A stretch of DNA of 64,000 nucleotides from Orrella sp037026685 (lineage in GTDB: Bacteria > Pseudomonadota > Gammaproteobacteria > Burkholderiales > Burkholderiaceae_B), in NCBI RefSeq assembly GCF_037026685.1, contig NZ_JBANET010000018.1, positions 1-64,000 of the forward strand, read 5' to 3'. This document shows, one piece after another, positions 1 through 7,813 of the stretch; position 1 is the first letter of the stretch; the number at the start of each line of letters is the position of its first letter. The notes beneath the pieces were generated by a model, which was given only the letters and a program-made list of their open reading frames with translations, made no database searches and had not been told where the DNA came from. The translations under genes and the position numbers were made by a program.

Positions 1-240
1 TGAGATCAATGTCGGCGCCGGAGAAGCCTGGCGTCCGGCCGCCCATTGACCATTGGCTGCTGCTTCCTCCACCATCTGCGTAGCAGGACCGCCACCAAGC
101 CGTAGAGCGCCGCCGTGCTGAGAACTGTCTCCAGGCTCGGCTGGTTGTCCACATCGTCGATGTTCATGACATGTTCCCCGTTGTCGATGTTCGGATTGAC
201 CTCGAACGCTGGCGTGTGTTGGCCCAGGGAGAGGTTGACA
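1..240 (-). pseudogene. hipA-like C-terminal relic, frameshifted, runs off the window
   Basis: Read on the minus strand, about positions 218 to 80 encode a segment nearly identical to residues 331-374 of the intact HipA next door, including TPAFEVNPNID, MNIDDVDN and PSLETVLSTAALYGL. After that the reading frame breaks: the match resumes in a second frame (MVEEAAANGQW, matching the MNEV..GHW region) and again in a third (GFSGADIDL, matching ISGADIDLT) close to base 1. It is therefore a decayed second copy in the same orientation, not a functional gene. No upstream kinase motifs were recognised in 240-351, so either only the 3' part survives or the rest has diverged. The relic probably continues left of the window. 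Low G+C and proximity to hipBA suggest a shared mobile or duplicated origin (inference). Confidence 0.8.
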
Positions 241-351
241 GGGATGAGCTCAAGCCTCTCGCGATAGCGGTCTAGCAGTGGGAACCGGTGCTGCGAGGCG
301 TCCTGCTACATGAAAGACTCAAAGCAGACATCCGCACGGTAACCTTCTTCC
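241..351. other. Spacer between the hipA relic and hipA, nothing recognised
   Basis: This stretch lies between the recognisable part of the hipA relic and the stop codon of the intact hipA. I see no open frame with family resemblance, no hairpin with a T-tract and no RNA gene. It may be further decayed hipA-related sequence or a short terminator-free spacer. Confidence 0.4.
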
Positions 352-1596
352 CTATGCTTCGTGTGCCGAGAACGCCCCTGCGGTCAAATCAATATCCGCA
401 CCGCTAATGCGCATTCGACGAGCAACGTCCTGCCAATGACCGACGACCATGACCACCTCGTTCATGGTCTGCCGAGCTTGCACATCGTTCAGTCCATAAA
501 ATGCGGCCGTACTGAGGACAGTCTCCAGGCTAGGTCGATTGTCGACGTCGTCAATATTCAAGACATGTTCTGCCTTGTCGATGTTCGGATTGACGTCAAA
601 CGCGGGTGCAAGTCTCCATCCTGTTTTGCCAAGCACGAATCCGTGATTGCGAAGGTGGTCGTCGCGGTTGCCAACCGCGACGTTGAACGCCACGCGCCGA
701 AATAGTTGTTCCAAGTCTGCATCCGCATGCTCGGCATCCCCCTGAGCTCGAATGAACTGCGCTAATTCCAGATAGCTCGTCCCTTCACTTTGCGTCTTGC
801 GAAGCAATGTCATCGCCGAGGCATAGAAGCGTCGCGAACTGTTGGCGCGATCGAACCTTTGGACGCAGAAGGTATGGAAGTCGTTGTTTAGCTTGATGAG
901 CTTCGCAGGCGGTACGTCTATGCCCGCTTTTTGCGCGAGTTGGTGAACGACATACTCCCAGGCTCCGACGTCTCGATCGTCATCCCTGGCTGGGAACTTG
1001 CCGATCCAGAGTGAGCCGTCGGTTTCGGTAAAGTTGGCCTTTGGCCTTGCTCCGCCCAACGACGCACCAGGTGCGACGAGCACGGCAAGCCATTTTCGTA
1101 GCGCATCTAGATCATCGATACGCCGGTTGCTGAGCTGGTAGGCCACGGCTTCCAGCTCTCGTAGCGTCGTCACCGGCGGAGCCGCCATTTTCTCGTCGCC
1201 AAGAAACGCTTCCGTACCTGGCCGGCGAAAGCGCAGGGCGCCTTGGCGGGTGAGGTCTTGCACGCCGATCAGGAAGTCCCACGCGTACAGCGTACGGGGA
1301 GAGCGTTGCTCATCCTTTGCCTGTAGGGCCTCGCGCCGCTTCATCAGTGTTTGTCCCCATCGGTCTGGTGACGAATCCAGGAAGATGCCGAAGTTGCCTA
1401 GCTCAGGCTTGGGAAAGAAGGGGTGTTCGTCGAGAGAGAGGTCGGGGTCCAGCGCGAAGGCGCGAGGATCCTTCAGCCAATCACGTTCGTAATGGAAGCG
1501 GATCTGGCCGCGATCATGGGCGAGCGTGCCGACTTGGCGGGCAGGGCCCTGGTCGTCGTCAAGCCACACCTCCAGGGTGTTGTCCTGCGTGCTCAT
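352..1596 (-). CDS. hipA: HipA-family serine/threonine kinase toxin
   Basis: The 414-residue product has the full HipA layout: an N-terminal HipA_N subdomain (about 8-125) and a C-terminal kinase-like domain. Key motifs are visible: the Gly-rich P-loop GASLGGARPK (177-186), the catalytic loop GNRDDHLRNHG (309-319, D312 the likely catalytic Asp) and the metal-binding AFDVNP (332-337, D334). Characterised HipA proteins phosphorylate tRNA synthetases or other targets and cause growth arrest, and are neutralised by HipB. Its start overlaps the stop of the upstream regulator by 4 bp (ATGA), giving a hipB-hipA operon with antitoxin first. The motifs are intact, so it is probably active. G+C is visibly lower than in the flanking metabolic genes, suggesting acquisition. 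The physiological target cannot be inferred from sequence. Confidence 0.9.
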   Translation of the reverse strand: MSTQDNTLEVWLDDDQGPARQVGTLAHDRGQIRFHYERDWLKDPRAFALDPDLSLDEHPFFPKPELGNFGIFLDSSPDRWGQTLMKRREALQAKDEQRSPRTLYAWDFLIGVQDLTRQGALRFRRPGTEAFLGDEKMAAPPVTTLRELEAVAYQLSNRRIDDLDALRKWLAVLVAPGASLGGARPKANFTETDGSLWIGKFPARDDDRDVGAWEYVVHQLAQKAGIDVPPAKLIKLNNDFHTFCVQRFDRANSSRRFYASAMTLLRKTQSEGTSYLELAQFIRAQGDAEHADADLEQLFRRVAFNVAVGNRDDHLRNHGFVLGKTGWRLAPAFDVNPNIDKAEHVLNIDDVDNRPSLETVLSTAAFYGLNDVQARQTMNEVVMVVGHWQDVARRMRISGADIDLTAGAFSAHEA

Positions 1597-1958
1597 GTTG
1601 GCTCCCCATCGTTTGAGGCGGGTGAGGACTTGGCCGTCTTGGCGCGGGAAGCGGTGCGGCGATGGGGCGCTGGCTCCAGCGCCAGATCTTGTAGTTTCCG
1701 CCCAACTCTGTCGTCGGCAGCTAGCTGATCGAGATCGCCCTCAAGACCCAGCACGGCCAGGACCCGAACATAGGATCCCAGCGTCGCCCCAGCGTCTCCG
1801 TCCTCGACCTTATACAAGGTCGTCCTTGAAATCCCCGCGCGTTGCGCCACGACGGCATTGCTTAGTTTGCGTCGCTTGCGGGCAAGACGCAGCCGCTCTC
1901 CCAGTGCGGAAAGGAGACGCTGTTCTTGAGGGAAGACGATAGGCGGCTTGCGTGGCAT
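1593..1958 (-). CDS. hipB: HipB-like XRE-family antitoxin/repressor
   Basis: A 121-residue protein with one helix-turn-helix of the Cro/CI (XRE) type at about residues 16-70 (LSALGERLRLARKRRKL, then VVAQRAGISRTTLYKVEDG). The C-terminal 35 residues are basic and Ser/Ala-rich, presumably a flexible tail. It precedes hipA in the same operon with a 4-bp overlap, the usual antitoxin-toxin order. HipB-type proteins bind DNA operators and their cognate kinase, repressing their own promoter; the paired inverted repeats just upstream fit that. Antitoxin assignment rests on context plus the fold; a solitary regulator role is less likely. Confidence 0.85.
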   Translation of the reverse strand: MPRKPPIVFPQEQRLLSALGERLRLARKRRKLSNAVVAQRAGISRTTLYKVEDGDAGATLGSYVRVLAVLGLEGDLDQLAADDRVGRKLQDLALEPAPHRRTASRAKTAKSSPASNDGEPT

Positions 1959-1963
1959 GTTCG

Positions 1964-2001
1964 CTATTATGGTCTATATCAGACTAATTTGTCCATAATA
2001 G
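1964..2001 (-). promoter_or_regulatory. hipBA promoter/operator inverted repeats
   Basis: Directly upstream of the HipB start lies AT-rich DNA with two nested inverted repeats: outer arms CTATTATGG (1964-1972) and CCATAATAG (1993-2001), perfect over 9 bp, and inner arms GTCT (1972-1975) and AGAC (1981-1984) separated by ATATC. HipB-type repressors bind such palindromes for autoregulation. A sigma70-like promoter is plausible in the same AT-rich segment but no convincing -35/-10 pair can be fixed by eye. Confidence 0.65.
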
Positions 2002-2171
2002 AGAAATATAATGATTTCGTGAGGGAGCCTGCGCAGCGCGGACAGCGGCCGCCAGACCGGTCCAAAATGCGGTACATCCTTGCGTCCTCGGCGGGGGTCT
2101 GCTGGTCCGAGGCTGCGCGCTCGCGGTCGAGCAGCCCGGACGGTACGAAGTGATACCGGCTGTCCGCCTCG

Positions 2172-2957
2172 TCACCCCCCTCCCAACCCCCGGCTGATCT
2201 CCCCGGCCGCCTGCCGCATGCTCTCCAGGAACTTCTCCACCACCGCATCCAGCTCATGACGCGCCAGGTTCAGGCTGGTCGTGAGCGCGGCCACCACCTG
2301 GCCGCGCTCGTCGCGGATCGGCACGGCCAGCCCGCAAATGCCCAGTTCCAGTTGCTCGCTGGCCAGCGCATAGCCTTGCGCCGCCGCATCGCCGATGGCC
2401 TGCCTTAGCGAGTCGGCATCGACCAGCGTATGGGCGGTCAGCCGCTCGAAAGGGGCGTGCGCAAGAAACGCGTCCCGCACCGTCGGGCCGGCGCCGGCCA
2501 GCAGCACGTGGCCGCTGGATGTCGCATGGGCGGGCAGCCGTTCTCCCACGCCCAGCCGGCGCGTCAGCGGGCTGGGCATTTCCGCGCGGGCGATGTAGAC
2601 GATGTCGCGCCCGTCCAGCACGGATACCGTGCAGATCTCGCCGGTGTCCCGCACGAAGCGCTCCAGGATGGGAAGGGCCAGGTCGCGCAGCGGCAGCGAG
2701 GCCAGGTAGGCGTAGCCCAGTTCCAGCACGGCGGGCGTGAGGCTGAAATGGCGCCCGTCGTTGCGCGCATAGCCCAGCGTGACCAGGGTATGCAGCAAGC
2801 GCCGCGCGCCGGCCGGCGTCAGGCCGGTGCGTTCGGCGACTGCGCTGAGCGTCAGCGATTGGTGGCCGGGGCCGAAGGCGCGGATGACCGTCAGGCCTCG
2901 CGCGAATGCCTCGACGAACTGGTCGCTGCCTTTGGGGAAATCCCTAGTGGTAGGCAT
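2172..2957 (-). CDS. IclR-family transcriptional regulator (PcaR/PobR-like)
   Basis: The 261-residue protein has an N-terminal winged helix (about 12-75; FARGLTVIRAF, LSAVAERTGLTPAGARRLLHTLVTLGY) and a C-terminal IclR ligand-binding domain (about 85-255; CTVSVLDGRDIVYIAR, LPAHATSSGHVLLA, ELGICGLAVPIRDERGQVVAALTTS). This arrangement resembles the subgroup that includes PcaR/PobR, regulators of aromatic-acid catabolism. It is divergent from the dioxygenase gene at 3079, with the palindrome at 2998-3012 between them, so it most likely controls the dioxygenase-Bug operon and itself. The inducer is unknown. Confidence 0.88.
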   Translation of the reverse strand: MPTTRDFPKGSDQFVEAFARGLTVIRAFGPGHQSLTLSAVAERTGLTPAGARRLLHTLVTLGYARNDGRHFSLTPAVLELGYAYLASLPLRDLALPILERFVRDTGEICTVSVLDGRDIVYIARAEMPSPLTRRLGVGERLPAHATSSGHVLLAGAGPTVRDAFLAHAPFERLTAHTLVDADSLRQAIGDAAAQGYALASEQLELGICGLAVPIRDERGQVVAALTTSLNLARHELDAVVEKFLESMRQAAGEISRGLGGG

Positions 2958-2997
2958 GGCTGCGCTCCCTCATCATGTTTTCGAGCATAGAAAATAC

Positions 2998-3012
2998 TTT
3001 CGATAGTCGAAA
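2998..3012. promoter_or_regulatory. Palindromic operator in the IclR/dioxygenase intergenic region
   Basis: TTTCGA-TAG-TCGAAA is a perfect 6+3+6 inverted repeat in the 121-bp divergent region. A related half-site (TTTCGAGC) occurs at about 2979-2986. IclR-type regulators bind short palindromes of this kind; assignment to the adjacent IclR protein is inference from position. Confidence 0.55.
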
Positions 3013-3078
3013 TATAAGCGAAGGCATCGGGGCATGGCAAGGGCCAAGGCCACGCCGAACCCGTGAAGGAGCATTGCC

Positions 3079-3963
3079 ATGATCGAAGTCACGCCCGTCA
3101 ATCCGGGCTTTGTTGCGGAGGTTGCCGGCCTGGACCTGCGCCAACCCTTGTCCGGCGAGGATGCCCAGGCCTTGCGCGACGCGCTGGAGCAGTATGCCGT
3201 ACTCGTGCTGCCCGGCCAGCCTTTGACCGAGGACCAGCAACTGGCGGTGGCCAGGCTGTTCGGCCCGCTGGAGACCTCCGTCGGGGCGTCGGTGTACAAC
3301 GCCGAACGGCCCCGGCGCCTGGGCCATGCCGAGCTGTCGGATATTTCGAACCTGGACGAGGCGGGCGGCATTCTTGGCGCCACGGACATCCGTCGGCTGA
3401 TCAACCTGAGCAACCAGCTGTGGCATACGGATAGCTCGTTCAAGCGCACGCCGGCCAGCGTGTCGCTGCTATCGGCGCAGGAGATCCCGCCGGTGGGCGG
3501 GGCGACGGAGTTCGCCGACATGCGCGCCGCCTGGGACGCACTGGACGCGCGCATGCAGGCGCGCCTGGAGCCCTTGATCGCCACGCACGATTACTTCCAT
3601 TCGCGCGGGCTGACGGGCTTTGACGTGGGGGCGGTGCCGCCGGCCTGGCGCGAACGCCAGCCGCCGGCGCGCCAGGTGCTGGTGCGCACGAACGAGAAGA
3701 CCGGCCGGCGCTCGTTGTACCTGGCTTCCCACATCTGCGCGATCGACGGCATGAGCAGTGCGCAATGCAGCGCGCTGGTCGACGAGCTGATGGACTTTGC
3801 CACCCAGCCTCGGTTCGTCTATCGCCATCGCTGGCGCACGGATGACCTGGTGCTGTGGGACAACCGCTGCACCATGCATCGCGGCGCCGGTTTCGACGAG
3901 AAGTACCGCCGCTCGATGCGCCGCGCCACCGTGCAGGACGCCGGGCCGACCGTGGCCGACTGA
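3079..3963 (+). CDS. TauD/TfdA-family Fe(II)/2-oxoglutarate dioxygenase
   Basis: The 294-residue protein shows the family's facial triad: HTD at H116/D118 (LWHTDSS) and the distal H267 in WDNRCTMHRG, followed by an Arg-rich strand (RRSMRRATVQ) that normally holds the 2-oxoglutarate carboxylate. Family members hydroxylate small acids (taurine, 2,4-D, alkyl sulfates), often releasing a heteroatom group. It is closest in style to TfdA-like enzymes of unknown substrate. It has an upstream GGAG-like site at 3066, and is followed after 36 bp by a Bug protein with which it likely forms an operon. The binding protein would bind the acid and this enzyme would start its breakdown (inference). Confidence 0.88.
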   Translation: MIEVTPVNPGFVAEVAGLDLRQPLSGEDAQALRDALEQYAVLVLPGQPLTEDQQLAVARLFGPLETSVGASVYNAERPRRLGHAELSDISNLDEAGGILGATDIRRLINLSNQLWHTDSSFKRTPASVSLLSAQEIPPVGGATEFADMRAAWDALDARMQARLEPLIATHDYFHSRGLTGFDVGAVPPAWRERQPPARQVLVRTNEKTGRRSLYLASHICAIDGMSSAQCSALVDELMDFATQPRFVYRHRWRTDDLVLWDNRCTMHRGAGFDEKYRRSMRRATVQDAGPTVAD

Positions 3964-3999
3964 AGCATCGCATTCCAGGATAGAAGGAGGAGATTTCCC

Positions 4000-4962
4000 A
4001 TGTTCAAGAGCTTGCAGCGCATGGCGCTCGCTTGCGCGGTGGCGGCCATGCCGGTCTGCGCGACGGCGGCCTATCCCGACAAACCCATACACATCGTCGT
4101 GCCGTTCGGCGCCGGCTCGGGCACCGATACGCTGGCGCGCGGACTGGCCAAGGGCCTGGGCGAGAAGCTCGGCCAGCCCGTGGCCGTCGAGAACAAGGCC
4201 GGGGCGGGCGGGGGCATCGGCACGTCCTATGTCGCCCGCAGCAATGCCGACGGCTATACGCTGCTGCTGAGCACCAACGGCCCGATGGCGGCCAATGCCA
4301 GCCTGTACCGGCAGCTGCCCTACGATCCGGTCGAGGATTTCGCGCCCATCGTGCTGATGGGCCGGCTGCCCATGATCCTGATCGCCAACGACGATGCGCC
4401 GGCCGCCTCCTTGCAGGAACTGATCGCCGCGGCCAAGGCCAATCCGGGCGCCATCAATTTCGGCGCCAGCAACACCACCGCCCGGGTATGGGTGGAGCTG
4501 CTCAAGAAGATGGCCGGCATCGACGTGACGACCGTGCTCTACAGCAACGTCGGCGCGATGATGACCGACCTGCTGAGCGGGCGCATTTCCTATGCCTTCG
4601 AGAACGTCGGGCCGTCGCTGCCGCAGATCTCCGCGGGCAAGGTGCGGGCGCTGGCGGTAACCTCGCCGCAGCGCGCGGCCTTTGCCCCCGGGGTTCCCAC
4701 CGTGGCCGAAAGCGGCTTTTCCGAGCACGAGCTGGTGGTATGGATCGCCCTGTTCGCGCCCAAGGGCACGCCCGCCGAGGTCGTAGCGCGGATCAACCGC
4801 GCCGCCAACGAACTGCTGCAAGGCGAGGCGCTGCGCGCGCTGGCCGCGCAGATCGGCATGGCGCCGGCGGGCGGGCCGCCCGCCGACCTGCAGGCCTACC
4901 AGCGCGCCGAGGTGCGCAACTGGCGCCAGCTGGTGGACATGACGGGCGTGACCATCGACTGA
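4000..4962 (+). CDS. Bug/TctC-family periplasmic solute-binding protein
   Basis: A 320-residue exported protein: signal peptide 1-24 (ending CATAA), then the Bug-family opening YPDKPIHIVVPFGAGSGTD, the VENKAGAGGGIG loop and NADGYTLLLS. Bug proteins clamp carboxylated ligands in a Venus-flytrap fold and either feed TctAB permeases or act in signalling. A strong Shine-Dalgarno (AAGGAGGAG, 3985-3993) precedes the ATG. It lies 36 bp after the dioxygenase and is convergent with the next Bug gene. No TctA/TctB gene is nearby. Ligand not predictable. Confidence 0.92.
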   Translation: MFKSLQRMALACAVAAMPVCATAAYPDKPIHIVVPFGAGSGTDTLARGLAKGLGEKLGQPVAVENKAGAGGGIGTSYVARSNADGYTLLLSTNGPMAANASLYRQLPYDPVEDFAPIVLMGRLPMILIANDDAPAASLQELIAAAKANPGAINFGASNTTARVWVELLKKMAGIDVTTVLYSNVGAMMTDLLSGRISYAFENVGPSLPQISAGKVRALAVTSPQRAAFAPGVPTVAESGFSEHELVVWIALFAPKGTPAEVVARINRAANELLQGEALRALAAQIGMAPAGGPPADLQAYQRAEVRNWRQLVDMTGVTID

Positions 4963-4986
4963 CAACGCCCCGGGCGGGCCTGCCGT

Positions 4987-5973
4987 CTACTCCAGCTTGA
5001 TGCCCGCCTCGTCCACGACCTTTTGCCATTTCCCGATCTCCGCTTCCAGCGCACGCTGGAAATCCGCGGGCCGGCTGCCGACGGTGTCGATGCCGTCCTG
5101 CGCCAGGCGCGCCTGCAGCGCGGGGTCCGAGAGCACCTTGGCGATCGCGGCGTGCAGGGTCTGGATGACCGGCTCGGGGGTGCCGGCCGGCGCGAGCACG
5201 GCGTGCCAGGCCGATGCCTCGAAGCCGGGCAGCCCGGCTTGCTGCACGGTGGGCACTTCGGGCAGCAGGGGAGAGCGGCGCGCGCCGGTCACGGCCAGCG
5301 CCTTGACGCTGCCGGCCTCGGCCTGCTTGGAGGCCGAGGCCGCATCGCCGAAGGTCATGTCGACCACGCCGCCGACCACGTCCATCAAGGCCGGCCCGGC
5401 GCCCTTGTACGGCACGGGAATGACCGAGATGCCAGCCTGCCGCATGAAAAGCTCCACCGCCAGGTGCGAGGAGCTGCCCTGGCCGGCCGTGGACAGCGTG
5501 AGCGTGCCGGGCTGGCGCTTGGCCAGGTCGATCAGTTCGCGCAGGCTGCCGACCGGCAGCTGGTTCTTTACCGCCACCACGTAGGGATAGCTGGTCAGCT
5601 GGGTGATGGGGGCGAAGTCCTTGCGCGCGTCATAGGGCAGCTTGCTATAGACCGCGGGATTGATGGCGTTCGGGCCGCTTTGGCCCAGCAGCAGGGTGTA
5701 GCCGTCCGGCGCCGCCTTGGCCACGGCGTCCGTGCCGATGATGCCGCCCGCGCCGCCGCGGTTCTCGATGATGAAGGGTTGGCCCAGCTGCTCGCCGACG
5801 CCCTTGAAGACCAGGCGCGCCACGATGTCGGCGCCGCCGCCGGCCGCGAACGGCACGATCACCCGCACCGGGCGTTCGGGATAGGCCGCCTGGGCGCTTG
5901 CCGCGCCCAGCAGCGCCGCGCATGCCAGCAGCCGCGGGAAAAGGCGCCTGGCCGTCTCGTTGAAATCCAGCAT
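4987..5973 (-). CDS. Bug/TctC-family periplasmic solute-binding protein
   Basis: A 328-residue Bug protein. The chosen ATG (5971-5973) has AGAGCTTTTC just upstream and gives a proper signal peptide (basic start, hydrophobic core LLACAALLGAASAQA) before AYPERPVRVIVPFAAGGGADIVARL; the frame is open further upstream but that part is not signal-like. The family loop IENRGGAGGIIGTDAVAKAAPDGYTLLLG is complete. It is the last gene of a minus-strand cluster with a dehydrogenase (35 bp upstream), an SDR and a TRAP binding protein. Having two different classes of binding protein in one cluster is unusual. Confidence 0.92.
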   Translation of the reverse strand: MLDFNETARRLFPRLLACAALLGAASAQAAYPERPVRVIVPFAAGGGADIVARLVFKGVGEQLGQPFIIENRGGAGGIIGTDAVAKAAPDGYTLLLGQSGPNAINPAVYSKLPYDARKDFAPITQLTSYPYVVAVKNQLPVGSLRELIDLAKRQPGTLTLSTAGQGSSSHLAVELFMRQAGISVIPVPYKGAGPALMDVVGGVVDMTFGDAASASKQAEAGSVKALAVTGARRSPLLPEVPTVQQAGLPGFEASAWHAVLAPAGTPEPVIQTLHAAIAKVLSDPALQARLAQDGIDTVGSRPADFQRALEAEIGKWQKVVDEAGIKLE

Positions 5974-6008
5974 GAAAAGCTCTCCAGTCGTTGTCCGTTG
6001 ATACGTAG

Positions 6009-6950
6009 TCAGGATCGGGCCGGTTGCGGGGCGCCGCCGGCATCGCTGCGGCCGCCGCCGCGCACTTGCACGCCCGCGGCGGCCTCGACGTAGCGGATGA
6101 TCTCGGTCAGGTCGGCGCTGTCGCCGAACTTGCCGCGCACGTCGTCGACCAGGCGGCGCGCCGCATCGCCCACGCGCAGCGGCACGCCCAGCCGTTCGCT
6201 CTCTTCCAGGCACAGGCGCACGTCCTTGGCCGACAGGCCGATGGCAAAGCCGAAGTCGAAGCTGCGCGTCAGCACGAAGCGCGGGATCTTGTCTTCCGAC
6301 GCGTTGGTGCGGCCCGAGCCGGCGTTGATGACCTGCAGCATGATGTCCGGGTCCAGGCCCGCTTTCACGCCCATGACCATCAGCTCGGAGGTGATGCTCA
6401 GCGCCGTCACCGAGATCAGGTTGTTGATGACCTTCATGGTCTGCGCCAGGCCGGCCTGCTCGCCCACGTACACCGGCTTGCCCAGCACGGCCAGCACCGC
6501 CTGCAGGGCGTCATAGCGGGCTCGGGGGCCGGAAACCATCAAGGCCAGCGTGCCGCGCCGGGCCCCGGTCACGCCGCCGCTGACCGGGCAATCGATGCTG
6601 TCCACCCGGCGGGCCGCCAGGCCCTCGGCCAAGGCGCGCGCGGCCTGCGAGCCGCTGGTGGACAGGTCCACCACGGTGCGCACGGCGCTGCCTTGCGCCA
6701 GGCCGTTCTGGCCCAGCGCCACCTTGAGCACGACCTCGGGCGTGGGCAGGGACACCAGCACGGTGGCGGCGGCGTCGGCCACGGCCTTGGGCGAGCCGGC
6801 GATCCGGGCCCCCTTGGCCGCCAGCGCCTGGAGCGCGCCGGGCTGCGTGTCGTAGATCGTCAGGGCATGGCCGGCGTCCAGCAGGCGTTCGGCCATGGGC
6901 GCGCCCATGCGGCCGATGCCCACGAAGCCTAGATGTTGTTCCGTCGTCAT
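6009..6950 (-). CDS. 3-hydroxyisobutyrate-dehydrogenase-like NAD(P)-dependent oxidoreductase
   Basis: The 313-residue protein begins with a Rossmann fingerprint (FVGIGRMGAPMAERLLDAG, about 9-27), has the substrate signature DCPVSGGVTGARRGT (about 120-134) and the catalytic Lys K173 in TMKVINNL. Family members oxidise beta-hydroxyacids (3-hydroxyisobutyrate, tartronate semialdehyde, 6-phosphogluconate type). The residues agree with the beta-hydroxyacid dehydrogenase branch but do not fix the substrate. It sits between an SDR (44 bp upstream) and a Bug gene (35 bp downstream) in one operon. Two paralogues occur at 49190 and 50816. Confidence 0.87.
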   Translation of the reverse strand: MTTEQHLGFVGIGRMGAPMAERLLDAGHALTIYDTQPGALQALAAKGARIAGSPKAVADAAATVLVSLPTPEVVLKVALGQNGLAQGSAVRTVVDLSTSGSQAARALAEGLAARRVDSIDCPVSGGVTGARRGTLALMVSGPRARYDALQAVLAVLGKPVYVGEQAGLAQTMKVINNLISVTALSITSELMVMGVKAGLDPDIMLQVINAGSGRTNASEDKIPRFVLTRSFDFGFAIGLSAKDVRLCLEESERLGVPLRVGDAARRLVDDVRGKFGDSADLTEIIRYVEAAAGVQVRGGGRSDAGGAPQPARS

Positions 6951-6994
6951 TGAGGGGTCTCGCTGTGGTGAGGGTCTGGGGATCCGCAGGCGGG

Positions 6995-7813
6995 CTAGGC
7001 GGCCGTCCATCCGCCGTCGATGGGCAGCGTCGCGCCGGTGATGTCGCGTGCGGCCTCGCTGCAAAGAAAGGCGACCAGGGCCGCCACGTTTTCCATGGCG
7101 ACGAACCTGCCCGTGGGCTGGCGCGCGGCCAGGTATTCGCGTTCGGCCTGCTGCGGCGAAACGCCCGTGCGCCGGGCGATCTCGGCGATGCGCTCCAGGA
7201 TGGCCGGCGTGGGCGCCGTGCCCGGCGCCACGGCGTTGCAGGTGATGCCCTGGGCGGCCGTCTCGACGGCCAGCGCCCGCGTCATGCCCAGCAGCGCCGT
7301 CTTGGTGGTGACGTAGCCGATCCGGTTGGCGGCCGCGCCCGAGCCATATACGGAGGACAAGTTGATGATGCGGCCCCATTGCTGGGCCAGCATGCCGGGC
7401 AGGGCCAGGCGCGCCAGGTGAAAAGGCGCCGAGAGATTGACCGCCAGCGACTCGTCCCAATGCGCGCGGGGCAGCTCGTGCGCCGGCTCGAAATGGCGGA
7501 TGACGGCGTTGTTGACCAGGATGTCGATGCGGGGAAACGCATCGAGCGCCTGGCGCATCATGGCCTCGACCTGCCCGGCATCGCGCAGGTCCGCCTGCAG
7601 CAGCAGGACCGTGGCGCCGTGGGCGCCGGCCAATGCCGCCTGGGCGTCGCGCGCGGCTTGGCCGGTATGCAGGCAGTGCATGGCGACCGAGGCGCCCGAG
7701 GCCGCCAGGGCCTGGGCAATGGCAAAGCCCAGGCCGGCCTCGGCGCCCGTGACCAGGGCATGCCGGCCGGCGAGCGCGCCGCCGGCCGCCGCGCCAGGGG
7801 ACGGGCGGCTCAA
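6995..7813 (-). CDS. Short-chain dehydrogenase/reductase (SDR), TTG start
   Basis: A 272-residue classical SDR: cofactor motif TGAEAGLG (22-29), NNAV segment, catalytic Tyr167 and Lys171 in YVTTK, with the preceding Ser in NLSSVYG, and a C-terminal ATLPIDGGW typical of the FabG-like group. The only start that keeps the whole Rossmann fold is TTG at 7811-7813, which overlaps the TGA stop of the TRAP binding-protein gene (TTGA), implying translational coupling. It reduces or oxidises a hydroxy/keto substrate with NAD(P); the substrate is unknown. The next gene downstream is the dehydrogenase at 6950. Confidence 0.85.
   Translation of the reverse strand: MSRPSPGAAAGGALAGRHALVTGAEAGLGFAIAQALAASGASVAMHCLHTGQAARDAQAALAGAHGATVLLLQADLRDAGQVEAMMRQALDAFPRIDILVNNAVIRHFEPAHELPRAHWDESLAVNLSAPFHLARLALPGMLAQQWGRIINLSSVYGSGAAANRIGYVTTKTALLGMTRALAVETAAQGITCNAVAPGTAPTPAILERIAEIARRTGVSPQQAEREYLAARQPTGRFVAMENVAALVAFLCSEAARDITGATLPIDGGWTAA

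Noticed and set aside
361..705. Plus-strand open frame opposite the hipA C-terminus
   Set aside because: Antisense to the conserved catalytic end of HipA, with no recognisable features.
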